The notes under the pieces are model-generated. The model was not told where the DNA came from. It searched no databases and saw nothing but the letters and a program-made list of their open reading frames with translations. A DNA stretch of 64,000 nt from Okapia johnstoni (lineage: Eukaryota > Chordata > Mammalia > Artiodactyla > Giraffidae): the NCBI GenBank assembly GCA_024291935.2, contig JAGTYA010000024.1, positions 3,286,001 to 3,350,000 on the forward strand, given 5' to 3'. A program made the position numbers and the translations under genes. Shown here in pieces: positions 11,692 through 22,400 of the stretch; the stretch's first letter is position 1, and every line of letters starts with the position of its first letter.

Positions 11692-12139
11692 CTTCACTTG
11701 AATGAGTCCACAGCACCATCTGGTGGCAGCTGGGTGTTAGGGCTTCCTGGGAGCCAAAGCTGGGAGGCTCCTGGGACAAGAATCGACCACCAAGAAGGAT
11801 CCAGCAATGCAGGAGAGGAGATGTGGGTCAAAGGAGGTTCTGAGGGTCAGGGACAGGGTGAAATGATGCATTCATACTTCACCTTAGAATTAGAAGAAAA
11901 CTCAGATGTCCCTAGAATGGTGAAAAAACAATGCCAAAAAGAAAAAAGTGACCAATGCCCATAACCCTGGATTAAAATCTACTTCTCCTGGTTCTCAATC
12001 TAGCGATCTTTAACATACCATTTAGTTCAACAGATGCTTATGAGTCCTCTAACAGTGCCTAGGACAAGGGTGAAGGACTAAGACAATAATAATTACCATA
12101 TTAAGGACTTTCATATGATATGTTAGGGGCTTTTTTTGT
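11692..12139. other. Intergenic, no gene recognised
   Basis: Unique-looking sequence just beyond the BovB 5' truncation point. A 97-codon open frame here shows no domain or splice context. Confidence 0.35.
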
Positions 12140-12277
12140 TTTGTTTTTATGGTTTGGTTTTTTTTAGCCAAGCCTCAAGGCTTGTGGGAACTTAGCTCCC
12201 CAACCAGAGGTTGAACCAGAGCCCTACAGTAGTGATAGCACAGAGTCCTAAACACTGGACTGCCAGGGGATTCCCTG
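12140..12277 (-). repeat. Short CHR-type SINE
   Basis: Reverse copy of the short form: a T-rich stretch, then cttagctccccaaccagagg, and a head ending taaacactggactgccaggg. Confidence 0.8.
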
Positions 12278-12284
12278 TATTTTA

Positions 12285-12430
12285 CTTATTTTACTTAATT
12301 TTTACAACAACCAGGAGTGGTATCCCCATTTTAATGATGAAGGCACTAAAGCCAGAGGAAGTTAACTCACTCAAGGCCACGTTGCTGGGAACTTGCTGGG
12401 CTTGGATTTGAATCCAGATCTGCTTGATGC
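12285..12430 (-). repeat. MIR SINE fragment
   Basis: The core reads 'cccattttaatgatgaaggcactaaagccagaggaagttaa...', then a ggatttgaatccagatctg-type end. This is the pattern of the ancient MIR core and its reversed tRNA-like region, diverged as expected for its age. Confidence 0.7.
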
Positions 12431-12654
12431 CATTCAAGGGAGCCAAGGCTTAGGGTGCAGGAAAGGACAGATGGGGAAGACCAAAGAGATCAACGAGAAG
12501 GTCCCACTCAGTCCACACACACTGAGGACCTCATGGGCAAGTGCTGTGCTAGGCCTGGGGATGGGACCAGGACCAGGGTGAGAGCAGAGGACAGAGTCCT
12601 TGCCTGTCTGCAGCTTGTGGCTGGGTGGGGAGGCAGGACCTGAGCTTGGATGAA

Positions 12655-12900
12655 GGAATATGCTGTGGGCAGAAACTTGATTTTATCATAAAGCCTAGGG
12701 TTCAAATCAGAGTTCTGCCATTTCCCAGGTGTGTGACCTGGGAAAAAGTTAATCTCACTCCATCTCTCTGAATCTCAGCTTCTTCCACTACACAACGGAG
12801 ATCAAAAATATTTCCTACCTCATAGGACAATTCAGAAGATAACACAAGGTACACTGTGTAAGATGATCACCTGGTTAATAAATAGCACCATTAGTGTGTG
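12655..12900 (+). repeat. MIR SINE
   Basis: Shows the usual order: gggttcaaatcagagttctg, a ctgtgtgacctggg-like segment, ctctctgaatctcagcttct, then caacggagatcaaaaatatt and the cctacctcatagg core. About 240 bp, near full length. Confidence 0.75.
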
Positions 12901-12961
12901 GTCACTAGATCACATCGCCTTCACAGCACAAGTCATTTTCTTATTCCAAAACCTCTGGTGG

Positions 12962-13085
12962 GGACATCCCTGCTGGTCTAGTGGTTAATACTCCATGCTT
13001 CCACTGCAGGGGACACCTGTTCAATCCCTGGTTGGGGAATTAAAGTCCCACATGCTGCATGGTATGGTTAAAATTTTTTAAAAAA
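12962..13085 (+). repeat. Short CHR-type SINE
   Basis: ggacatccctgctggtctag, actccatgcttccactgcag and gttcaatccctggttgggga lead to an A/T-rich end. Short form with moderate divergence. Confidence 0.85.
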
Positions 13086-13600
13086 ACACTTATAAAATTA
13101 AATTTTAAAAGCTCTGGTTACTCTCCTCTATCCATGGATTAGGTTTGAATTTTTAGCTCTTCATACAAGGTTCTCAGAAATTGAGACGTTAATGATCTTT
13201 ACAACCTCATTTCCATCTTCTCTTTTCAATTTTCTTTTTAGCCACTTCAGCTTGCTCCCAATTAGACTTGTCTTTGTCCTTACTCTCCTTACATGTCCTA
13301 TTTCACTTGCCCTACCAATATTCCATTCCAGGCACCATTCTAGGCACACGATTATCTGGGGGAAGAGCATTCTAAGTAAATTCAAAGGTCCTGCGTCAGG
13401 AGAGTGCTGGGAATTTTCAAGGCCACTGTGGCTGGAGCAGAGGGAATGTGGCCTAGTAGATCAAGGTCAGATCAACTTCAAGGAAACTGTGAAGCTGTAG
13501 CAGCTTTTCCTCTGAGTGAAATAAGAAGACATTGGAGATTTCCGAGCAGAAGACTGTGGCCTTTTCAGATTCAAACTCTGAATCCATTAAACAATAACAC
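13086..13600. other. Intergenic, no gene recognised
   Basis: Part of the stretch (gggaagagcattctaagtaa, tcaaaggtcctgcgtcagga) resembles reversed L2 3' sequence, too diverged to delimit. Nothing coding seen. Confidence 0.35.
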
Positions 13601-14085
13601 CCCATTCCCATCTCCCCCTGGCCCCTGGTAACCACCATGCTATAATCTGTCTCTATGAATTTGACTATTCAAAGCATCTCATATAAGTAGACTATTACAA
13701 TATTTGTCCTTTTGTGACTGGCTTATTTCATTTGGTATAACGTCTTCATGGTTCTTACATGTTATAGCATGTGTCAGAATTTCCTTCCTTTTTAAAGCTA
13801 AATAATACTCCAACATGTATATGTGTATACCACATTTTGTTTATCCATTTATATATCAAGGAACACTTGGGTTGCTTTCACTTCTTGGCTATTGTGAATA
13901 ATGCGGCTGTGAACATGGGTGTACAAGTATCTGCTTCAATTTCTGCTTTCAGGTCTCTGGGATATATACCTAGAAATGGAATTGCTAGATCTCATGGCAG
14001 TTCTATGTTTAATTTTTTGCAGAATCACCATACTGTTTTCTACAGCAGCTGCACCACTTTACATTACCACTGTCGTATGCTTTTT
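13601..14085 (-). mobile_element. L1 LINE 3' fragment
   Basis: The reverse complement carries the well-known end of L1 ORF2 and its 3' region. On the plus strand the landmarks are tttcatttggtataacgtct, tccatttatatatcaaggaa, gctattgtgaataatgcggc and gatatatacctagaaatgga. Old mammalian L1, no coding capacity. Confidence 0.85.
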
Positions 14086-14109
14086 AAAAGATTGCCTTCA
14101 GGATGAACT

Positions 14110-15050
14110 AAGACTAGACCTATAGAAAGCAAGAGTAGACACAGAGATACCAGTAATCCAAGTGTGAGATGATGGTGGTTTGGACCTACACAGTGGCAAT
14201 GGAGGTGTTGAGAAGCTACTGGATTTTGATTTTGATTTAAAGGTAGCATCAACTAGATTTGCCAAGGAATTATCTTTTGAGTATGAAAAAAGTGAGGAAT
14301 TAAATTGTCTCCCAGGTCTTTGGTTTGAGCAAGTGGAGGGATATGGTTGCTATTGACAGCTTTGGAGAAGTTTGCAGGAAGTTGAGGCAGATACGTCAGG
14401 AGTTTGGGAACACGTTAAGTTAATATGTCTATTATACAACCAAATACAGATAACAATCCTGGTGTTCAGAGAATACATGTGGGTTGGAGAGAAAATTTGG
14501 AGAATTGTCAGTGTATAGATGGCATTTAAAATCATGCGGTCTGATATCATCTGGGGAAATGATGACAGAGATCGAAAAGGAGAGGGTCAAGGACTGAGCC
14601 CTAGGACATTCTAGGGACAAGTAGGTGTGAAAACAAAACAGCAAAGAACACCGAGAAGGAGACACCAAAGAAGTAGGAGGAAATTCAGAAGGGTAAGATG
14701 TCCTGGAAGCCATGTGAAGAAAATGTCTGAAGAATGAAAGTGATCAATTGTGTTAAATAAGATACTAATGGTTCAAGTAAGATAAGAATTGCAAATTGGC
14801 CACTGCTCTTGGTACCCTAACAAAAGTAATTCAAATGACTGTGGAGAGGCAAAAACCTCACTGAAGTGAGATCAAGAGAAAATGGAGACATGTGAGTATA
14901 GGGAATGCTTCCAGGAGTTTTGCTATAAAGGGGAGTAGGGAAATGGTGATGGGTCAAGAGAGGGTTAGTTTTTTGTTTGCTTGCTATTAAGACGGCAGAA
15001 ATAACAGCATGCATGATGACAGAAATAATCTTGTAAAAAGGGAAACAAAA
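14110..15050 (-). mobile_element. L2 LINE, internal and RT region
   Basis: The plus strand reads as the complement of an L2 coding region: gagatgatggtggtttggac, tcatgcggtctgatatcatc, gtcaaggactgagccctagg, gatcaattgtgttaaataag. Long (about 0.9 kb) for such an old element. Stops are frequent. Confidence 0.75.
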
Positions 15051-15059
15051 TGGAGTGAG

Positions 15060-15465
15060 GGAAAAGAATTATAGCTACACCCATAGACAAGAGACCATGG
15101 ATAGATAACTATCTAGGCACCTACTGAAGAGCACAGGGAACTCTACTCAGTACTCTGAAATGACCCATATAGGAAAAGAATCCAAAAAAGAGTTGATATA
15201 TATGTATATATATGGGGTCTTCCAGGTGGCATAATGGTAAAGAATCCACCCGCCAGTGCAGGAGACCCAAGAAATGTGGGTTGGATCCCAGCCCATTCTT
15301 GCCTGGAAAATTTTATGGACAGAACACCCTGGCAAGCTACAGTCCATGGGGTCACACGACTGAGCAACTGAACACTTGTGTATAACCTATTCACTTTGCT
15401 GTACAGCAAAAACTAACACAAGATTATAACTCAACTACAGTCCAGTAAAAAATTTTAAAAATTAA
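15060..15465 (+). mobile_element. L1 3' end split by a nested SINE
   Basis: An L1-type terminal sequence (gagcacagggaactctactc) stops at an AT run near 15213 and resumes at 15377 (tgtgtataacctattcactt, ctgtacagcaaaaactaaca) with an A-rich end. The interruption is the SINE at 15215-15376. Confidence 0.7.
15215..15376 (+). repeat. Bov-tA SINE nested in L1
   Basis: Head gtcttccaggtggcataatg, B-box region gggttggatcccagc, then the BovB-derived tail (ttcttgcctggaaaatttta, ggcaagctacagtccatggg). An internal deletion removes the usual gatcccctggagaagg part. Confidence 0.8.
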
Positions 15466-15557
15466 AAAGAGGATGGGATCTAGGCCAAAGTATGAGGGCG
15501 CAGATGTAGGCAGGTAGCAGATGAGGCCGTAAGAGCAAGCGAGGCCTCCTTCGTAGT

Positions 15558-15559
15558 TA

Positions 15560-15597
<38 letters not shown>

Positions 15598-15722
15598 TTC
15601 CTCCTCCAGACACACACACACAATCTTTCAACTCCAGACTCACCCCTCACACACACACGCCCTCACACACACACAATCTTTCTCCCCCAGACACACACAC
15701 ACACACACACACAGAGTCTTTC
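15558..15722. repeat. Compound CA-rich minisatellite
   Basis: Four (AC)n tracts alternate with a recurring spacer of the form aatctttctcctccag: near 15594-15609, 15626-15640, 15677-15690 and 15714-15730. The repeat unit is therefore a (CA) run plus about 16 bp of CT-rich spacer, not a simple dinucleotide array. It lies about 0.7 kb upstream of the BSDC1 start codon. Confidence 0.8.
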
Positions 15723-15729
15723 TTCTTCA

Positions 15730-16416
15730 GACTGTTTCCGGATTTCTCCAGACCACATCCAGTTCACGTAGTTTTGACCTGGGTCGCCAAAAATTGAGCT
15801 AAGTAAATGTGTCCGTCTTCCCGGCCTCCTGAGAGCGCCTCCCTCAGAGGTTGCATCGAAGACATCTCTGCATTTTCCTCGAAACCCCCGCCCAGAGCTC
15901 CACGGACTGCGCGTGCTCAATTAGCCCGAAGAGACCCCGGGCTGCTGCTACGCGGCAGGTTTCATAAAGGGGGGCGGTCCTAGCCCTACGCTCAAGAATA
16001 CAGACGTTCGAGCTCCAGGCTGGCTCGCTCCCTGCCTCCTCTCCAACCGGTTTACAATCCGAGCCCCTAGCCACACGGCCGATCTTGACCCAAAGCGGCC
16101 ACCGTATCCGATGTCAGCGGATACCGACAGGGGTTCGACGTTGTGAGGGCGGGGCTAACATTTGGGGTGGGGCCTGGAGACAATCCTGAGTGAGGATTGG
16201 ACCGAGCTTTCGGGAGCGGAGCTTTAAGTCCGAACCCTGGACGGAGCCTGGACCGAGTTTAAGGAGGCGGAGTCTAATGATGGAGCCCGGCGGAGACGGG
16301 GCTGAGGACGATGTCGGCGCGGGGATTGGGCCGCGCGCTTCGGGGTGGTGCTTGAGGGGGCGGTGCCGTGTCGGAAGTCAAAGGTCAGTAAATAGTGATG
16401 ATGTCATGCGGGCAAG
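15730..16416 (+). promoter_or_regulatory. BSDC1: BSDC1 CpG-island promoter and 5' UTR
   Basis: CpG density rises sharply from about 15780 and stays high past 16650. There is a GC box (gggcggggc, 16147-16155), an ETS-type site (cggaagt, 16372-16378), an ATF/CREB-like tgatgtca (16399-16406) and a YY1-type caagatggcgg that overlaps the start codon (16414-16424). No TATA box is placed near the expected start, as is usual for housekeeping CpG promoters. The exact transcription start cannot be fixed by eye. Confidence 0.75.
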
Positions 16417-19400
16417 ATGGCGGAAGGGTGAGCCCGTCATCCAGTTCTCCGGGCGTTGGACCCCGAATTCTCCCCAGAGCTGGGATGCTGGGCTAGGGTC
16501 CCCTGGGGGGACGGGAGGCCAGCGCGGGCCTGAACGGAGCTGAAAGGGTGGGGTGGAATCGCAGAGTGAGGGGGTGGGGAAGCGGCCTGCGATGCCCCAG
16601 CCCACGGGCCACATCTGAGAGGGGAACTGAGACCCGATCATTGCGCGGGCCAGAGTCGCACCGCGGGGCCGCCAGATGTGTCTGTCTTCCACAGGGAGGA
16701 CGTGGGATGGTGGCGGAGCTGGCTGCAGCAGAGCTACCAGGCAGTCAAGGAGAAGGTAAGCTGGGCTAGCGCCCTTCCCCCGGTAGGGCCCCAAGCCATC
16801 TCCCTGCACCCTGTTCCGAGCCTGTCCCGCTGAACCTGGTGGGTTCCGGGCCTCGGGGAACGGGCTGACTTGGGCCCTCCGGGAGGACAGACCCCCAACT
16901 CAGACCAGTGTGATTCCAGCTACAGTGAAACAAAGATGGTCTTAAAGACTGGAGCTACCGTGTTGTCAGAATCCGTGGGAAGGAGCGATGTATTCCCACT
17001 TGAGAAATTCACAGTTTGGTAAAAGAGAACATTTGATCTAGGCCTTGAAGAAAAAGGATTCTAGCGATAGAAACTTACTCCTATAGTCATGCAAATAGTA
17101 GAGTGTTTGCCATAGCCAGCACTCTCAGACTCTCTGGTCCTCAGGATACCGACGTTAGCCCAACAGAGGCAGTCGTGGGCCTCCCCAAACTCATGGTCTA
17201 GTGAGGAGACAGCAATTCCTGTGGGGTGAGTGAGGCTTGGCTCTGCCTGTGGACAATGCCACTGTGTGTTCCTGTTTCATTCCATGCTGGTTTGTCAAAA
17301 CCAACTCATCTGAATTCTGGAAAAAGTTAATTACTATTTAACCTCAAGCATCTGGGGTGAGTCCTGCTTCAGGGCAACTCCAGGAGGCTTCTGGCTTCAG
17401 TTAAATCAATGCTCTACTCTGTGAGCATTTTTATCCTCACCTTGCCTGTATACTAGCCTTTCAGCTACAGCCCAGAAAATCTGAGAATAGCCTGAGCTGT
17501 TTATGTTGTTAATGAAGACTTGGAGAATTTCAAACTGAGTTCTAATAGAAGGGACCCCAGAGTAGCTTCCTTCTTGTTGAGCAGTCTTCTGGAAGGAGAG
17601 TCTGATGTTTGTTTAGCAAATGTTCTATGAGGGCCTCCTATGTATTACTGTGAAGATTGGTCTTCCCATAACACGAAAAATAGGTAGTTGATTAGCCTTC
17701 CTTCTTTGTTCTCTCATTTGAAGCAGGGGGAGGGGGTATTGTTTCTGCCTTTGACAATTCCCCATTTGAAAAGAAAAGACTTAATTTCCTACACTTATAT
17801 GAACTTTGGCAAGATATTTAACCTCTTAAAGCCCCAGTTCCTCATCTGTAAAGTGGAACTACTAATAATACCTACCTGATAGAATTGTTGTCATGATTAA
17901 ATGATGATATATGTAAAGCACCAAAACAGTATCTAGCACACAATAAGTGTTAAATAAGTATGTTTTTTTTTAAGTACTGAGAGTGATGGGGAAACCTCTT
18001 AAATACCAGCTGCCATTTTCTATTAATTTTGTTCTTGGTCTTTCAGTGCTTTCCTTCCCTCACTATCTTGGCTCCATCTGGACCACTCAGTTCCCAGCCC
18101 CCCCCCCCAATTTTCTTGCACCCCATAGCATATACTGCCCCGGAAACTACAGCTTTGAGATGGTGCTATGATCTGCATTCCTCTTCCTCTTACTTCCTCC
18201 TATTATGTGTGTGTGTGCGCGTGCGTGCACGTGCTCGCACTTGCCTATGAACACTGGTGGGAAAAGTCACGTTGCTCTTTGCCTCTACCACAGATTCCCC
18301 AAACTCATCTGGGCCTGATCTTGGGCCTGTCAGCCTCCACCCCCTACCCTAGCAAGTGTTTTCAGTCTCATATTTGCTCTTCCCCTTGCCTTCAGTAACT
18401 TTCCCCAAACCTAACTCTCCCCTCACATTCCCTGTCCAGCCACTTCCTTTTTTACTTCGAGATGACAGCCTCACCTCCTCCTTTTTAAAACTTGAAGTCA
18501 ACAACATCATGTCTCTTGACTCCCTCCCCACCCCTGAAGCCACAACATGTAGGCTTATCTTTATAAACACTTGGCTTCACCTACCACTTGCCAAATCCAG
18601 TGGATGTTTTTCAGCCCTTATCTTCCTGGACCTTTCTGCTGCATTAGACACCAGCAGTCACTGTCTCTTTCCTGAAAGTCTACTCTCTTGGCTTTTATGG
18701 CATGATTCTCTCTCAGTTCTCCACCTACTTCTCCAGGCTTTCCTGTTTCATGAGTTCCTCTTCCTCTGCCTGCCTCTTAAAGGTGGTGTTTGGGGAACCT
18801 GGTCCTCAGCGCCTTGCTGTGTTCACTCAACAGACTCTTCCTGGGTGAGCTCTTCCATTTTCATTTTAGGGTGACTCCTAATCCTTTCCTTGGAGCTTTA
18901 GTATTTGAAAATAGCTCCTGCTGGATGATTGACCCAAATATCCCCTAGTCACTGCAGATACTATATAGCTTCTATATAGTACTGTATAGAGAATATATAT
19001 AGCTGTATATACTATATAATTTTTCTCTAAACTTGCTCCCTGTTCAGCATTTCCTCCCTTGGCTAGCAGCACTGCAATCACCCAGTCACTTAGTTTAGTT
19101 GCCAGTAGCTCTTCCTGACTCTTTGTTTCCCTCAGTCAACCCATCTATGTAATCACCAAATCCATCTTTTTTGCCTAATATTTCTTGAACCAGATCCATC
19201 CTGTCATCCTTACCAGCCCTGTCCTTATTCATATTCTTCTGTTTTCTCTCCTGGACTATTGCAACAGCCTCCTGACTGGTCTTCCTCCATTTCTAATCTA
19301 CTCAAGTCTTGGACCTGTCATCCATCCCAGTCTTTGGAGTGACGTGTCAAAAACACAAATCTCATCATGTCCCACCTCCTTCAGACTTTGGTGGTTCCCT

Positions 19401-22400
19401 ATCACCAACAGGGCTGACCAGGCCCTCCATGGTTGCCCTCTCAAGATTTCTCCCTCACCACTTCTGCTGTGCTCTTTATTTTAATTTCTCCAGGACTGAA
19501 ATGCTTGTAGGCCTCAGTAAACTCCAGGTGCCACCATGCCCAGGCTTCCTTAGTAACTCCTGCTCATTCTTTAAGGCTCCGTCCAGGCTGCGCTTCACCA
19601 AGTCGCTCCAGCCTCCCCACGATAAACTGGTCACTGCTCTGCCCTTGCACCTCAGCACTGTTATGTGAGCATTTTCCCCAGGAAACTTTGACCTTCCAGA
19701 GGGCTGGCACCATATCTATTCATATTGGTCCCCTCAGAGCTCACAGTCAAGTGAGGGAGACAGCCATTTGTCAGATAATCATGTAAATGGTTAATAATTA
19801 AAACTGCCCTGGTACATGCCAGTCTAACAAGCACACATTTTTTTGAGTGCCTACTCTCTGCCAGGCTATATGTCAGACACGGGGAGAGTATCAGTGAATA
19901 AAAAACATGCAGGTGCCATGAGCAGAAGAGCCAGCCTGGTCTGAGGTGGCATCGGGGACGCTCCCCAGGGGAGTGACATGTAGGCACAGCTATGAAGGAG
20001 GAACAGGAGTTATCCGGCTGAGGGGGTTCGTTCATTGTGTTTGTTCGCTTGTTTTGAAGAGTTAGAACTATGTGTCAAGGAGAGGAAATGATGTATTCGG
20101 ACACCCTGAGGTAGGAAAGATACTGGAACATTTGGGAAATTTTGAGCATGGCCAGCTGGAGCTCAGTGAGGGGCATAGTGGGCGAGTCTCCCAGAGACAA
20201 GATTTGTATGGACCTTGTAAGTGAAGGGAAAGACTTTATACTTTTATACTTGCCATTGGATACCATGTAGCCGTTGAAGACTATAAAGCAGGGGCATCTC
20301 AGTCTGCTCTGACTTACAGAGCTCCCCCTGTTGACATGAGGAAAAGATACTAAAGGCATCTTATGCAACTTGGGGGACTTCCCTCATAGCTCAGTTGGTA
20401 AAGAATCTGCCTGCAATGCAGGAGACCCTGGTTCAATTCCTAGGTCAGGAAGATCCCCTGGAGAAGGGATAGGCTACCCACTGCAGTATTCTTGGGCTTC
20501 CCTTGTGGCTCAGCTGGTAAAGAATCCGCCTGCAATGCAGGAGACCTGGGTTCGATCCCTGGGTTGGGAAGATCCCCTGGAGATGGGAAAGGCTACCCAC
20601 TCCAGTATTCTGGCCTGGAGAATTCCATGGGGTCGCAAAGAGTTGGACACAACTGAGTGAATTTCACTTTCATGCAACCTGGGAGAAGAGTCCAGATGAA
20701 AGAGCAGATTAGCCTGGACCAAGGTGGTGGTGGTGTGCATGGAGAGAGAATTAATAAATGACTCTTCCAGTCCAGTTAAGGAGTCCCAGATCTGAAATGG
20801 AGGCATTCCCACTCTCAAGAGAAGCCTCTAGCTGATAGACTTCCCAGGCTAATGAGAACGAGGTAGACCCTTCCCCAAAGATAAAAGTCACCAGAACACT
20901 CAAAAACACACTTTAAAAATGCAGGTAACTATCCCTTATAAAATGAAAGGGCTTGCAGAGGTGAACACAGAGATAGTCCAGGAAGATGTCTTAGAGTGGG
21001 TGAGGATGAAGACAAGGTAAGACTTAGACAAGAGCTGAAGGGCTGCTGTCGCCCACTGGGTGTGAGTGCAGAGTAAGGAAAACTGTCTGACAGAAGCAAG
21101 TATCAGTTCTGCCCAGAGGAGCTCTATGGATGAACAGAGCTTTGAAATGGTGGAGCCAAGGCAGTCTATGAGAGAATCTGATCCAGTATTTTTCTTAACA
21201 CCTCTTTTGTTGAATATAGAAAAATGACACACCTTTTTACTGGTATTGTCAAAAATTGCTCATAAAAGCTTTCTAAACTATTGCTGTTACCAGTACAACC
21301 TGTTTGTGAAACCTTTCACACAAGTAATTTCATCTGCTGTCTCGTATTTCAACTGAATTTCCTTGTAACAAAAAGAAAAGAAGTAAAAATAGAAAACACT
21401 TTCCTTTGATTAAAAAAAAATCCTACATCCACTATGGAGAACAGTGTGGAGATTCCTCAGATAACTGGAAATAGGACTGTCATATGACCCAGCAATCCCA
21501 CTGCTGGGCATACACACTGAGGAAACCAGAATTGAAAGAGACACATGTACCCCAGTGTTCATCGCAGCACTGTTTATAATAGCCAGGACATGGAAACAGC
21601 CTAGATGCCCATCTGCAGACGAATGGATAAGGAAGCTGTGGTACATATACATAATGGAATATTACTCAGCCATTAAAAAGAATACATTCTAATCAGTTCT
21701 AATGAGGTGGATGAAACTGGAGCCTATTATACAGAGTGAAGTAAGCCAGAAAGAAAACCACCAATACAGTATACTAACACATATATATGGTATTTAGTTA
21801 ATTGGTAAAAGTAACCCTGTATGTGAGACATCAAAAGAGACACAGGTAAATAGGACAGTATTATGGACTCTATGGGCGAGGGTGGGAGGATATGGGAGAA
21901 TGGCATGGAAGCATGTAAATTATCATATGTGAAACGAATCGCCAGTACAGGTTCGATGCATGATACAGGGTGCTCAGGGCTGGTGCACCGGGATGACCCA
22001 GAGGGATGGTATGGGGAGGGAGGTGGGAGGGGGGTTCTGGAAGGGGAACACATGTACACCCATGGTGGATTCATGTCAATGTATGGCAAAACAAATACAA
22101 TATTGTAAAGTTAAAAAATAGATAAACTATTAAAGAAAAAGGAAAAGATGCAAAAAATAAATGAAATGAAAAAAAAAATCCTTTCTCTTCATGTTTGAAA
22201 TTGGAAACAAAGGTCATGGCTTACAGCATAGAGACGTGATGCAAAGTCTGTCTTGTTTTCAGACTACACATGCCCCCTAGTCCAGTCTGCTCATGAGAAC
22301 CACTGCTCTAGTCCACCTCCCTCGTTACCTAGAAGAAAACCGAGGACTTGATGAGAGTTCCTCCTTGCCACGTAGCTTATAAGTACCTGGGCTGAGCTCA

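Noticed and set aside
15558..15722. CRISPR-like alternation of repeats and spacers
   Set aside because: The repeats are CA tracts of varying length and the 'spacers' are similar to each other. This is a minisatellite in a mammalian genome.
20370..20660. tRNA gene candidates in the SINE heads
   Set aside because: A- and B-box-like sequences belong to tRNA-Glu-derived SINEs and cannot fold into a full cloverleaf. The same applies to every Bov-tA and CHR copy in the window.
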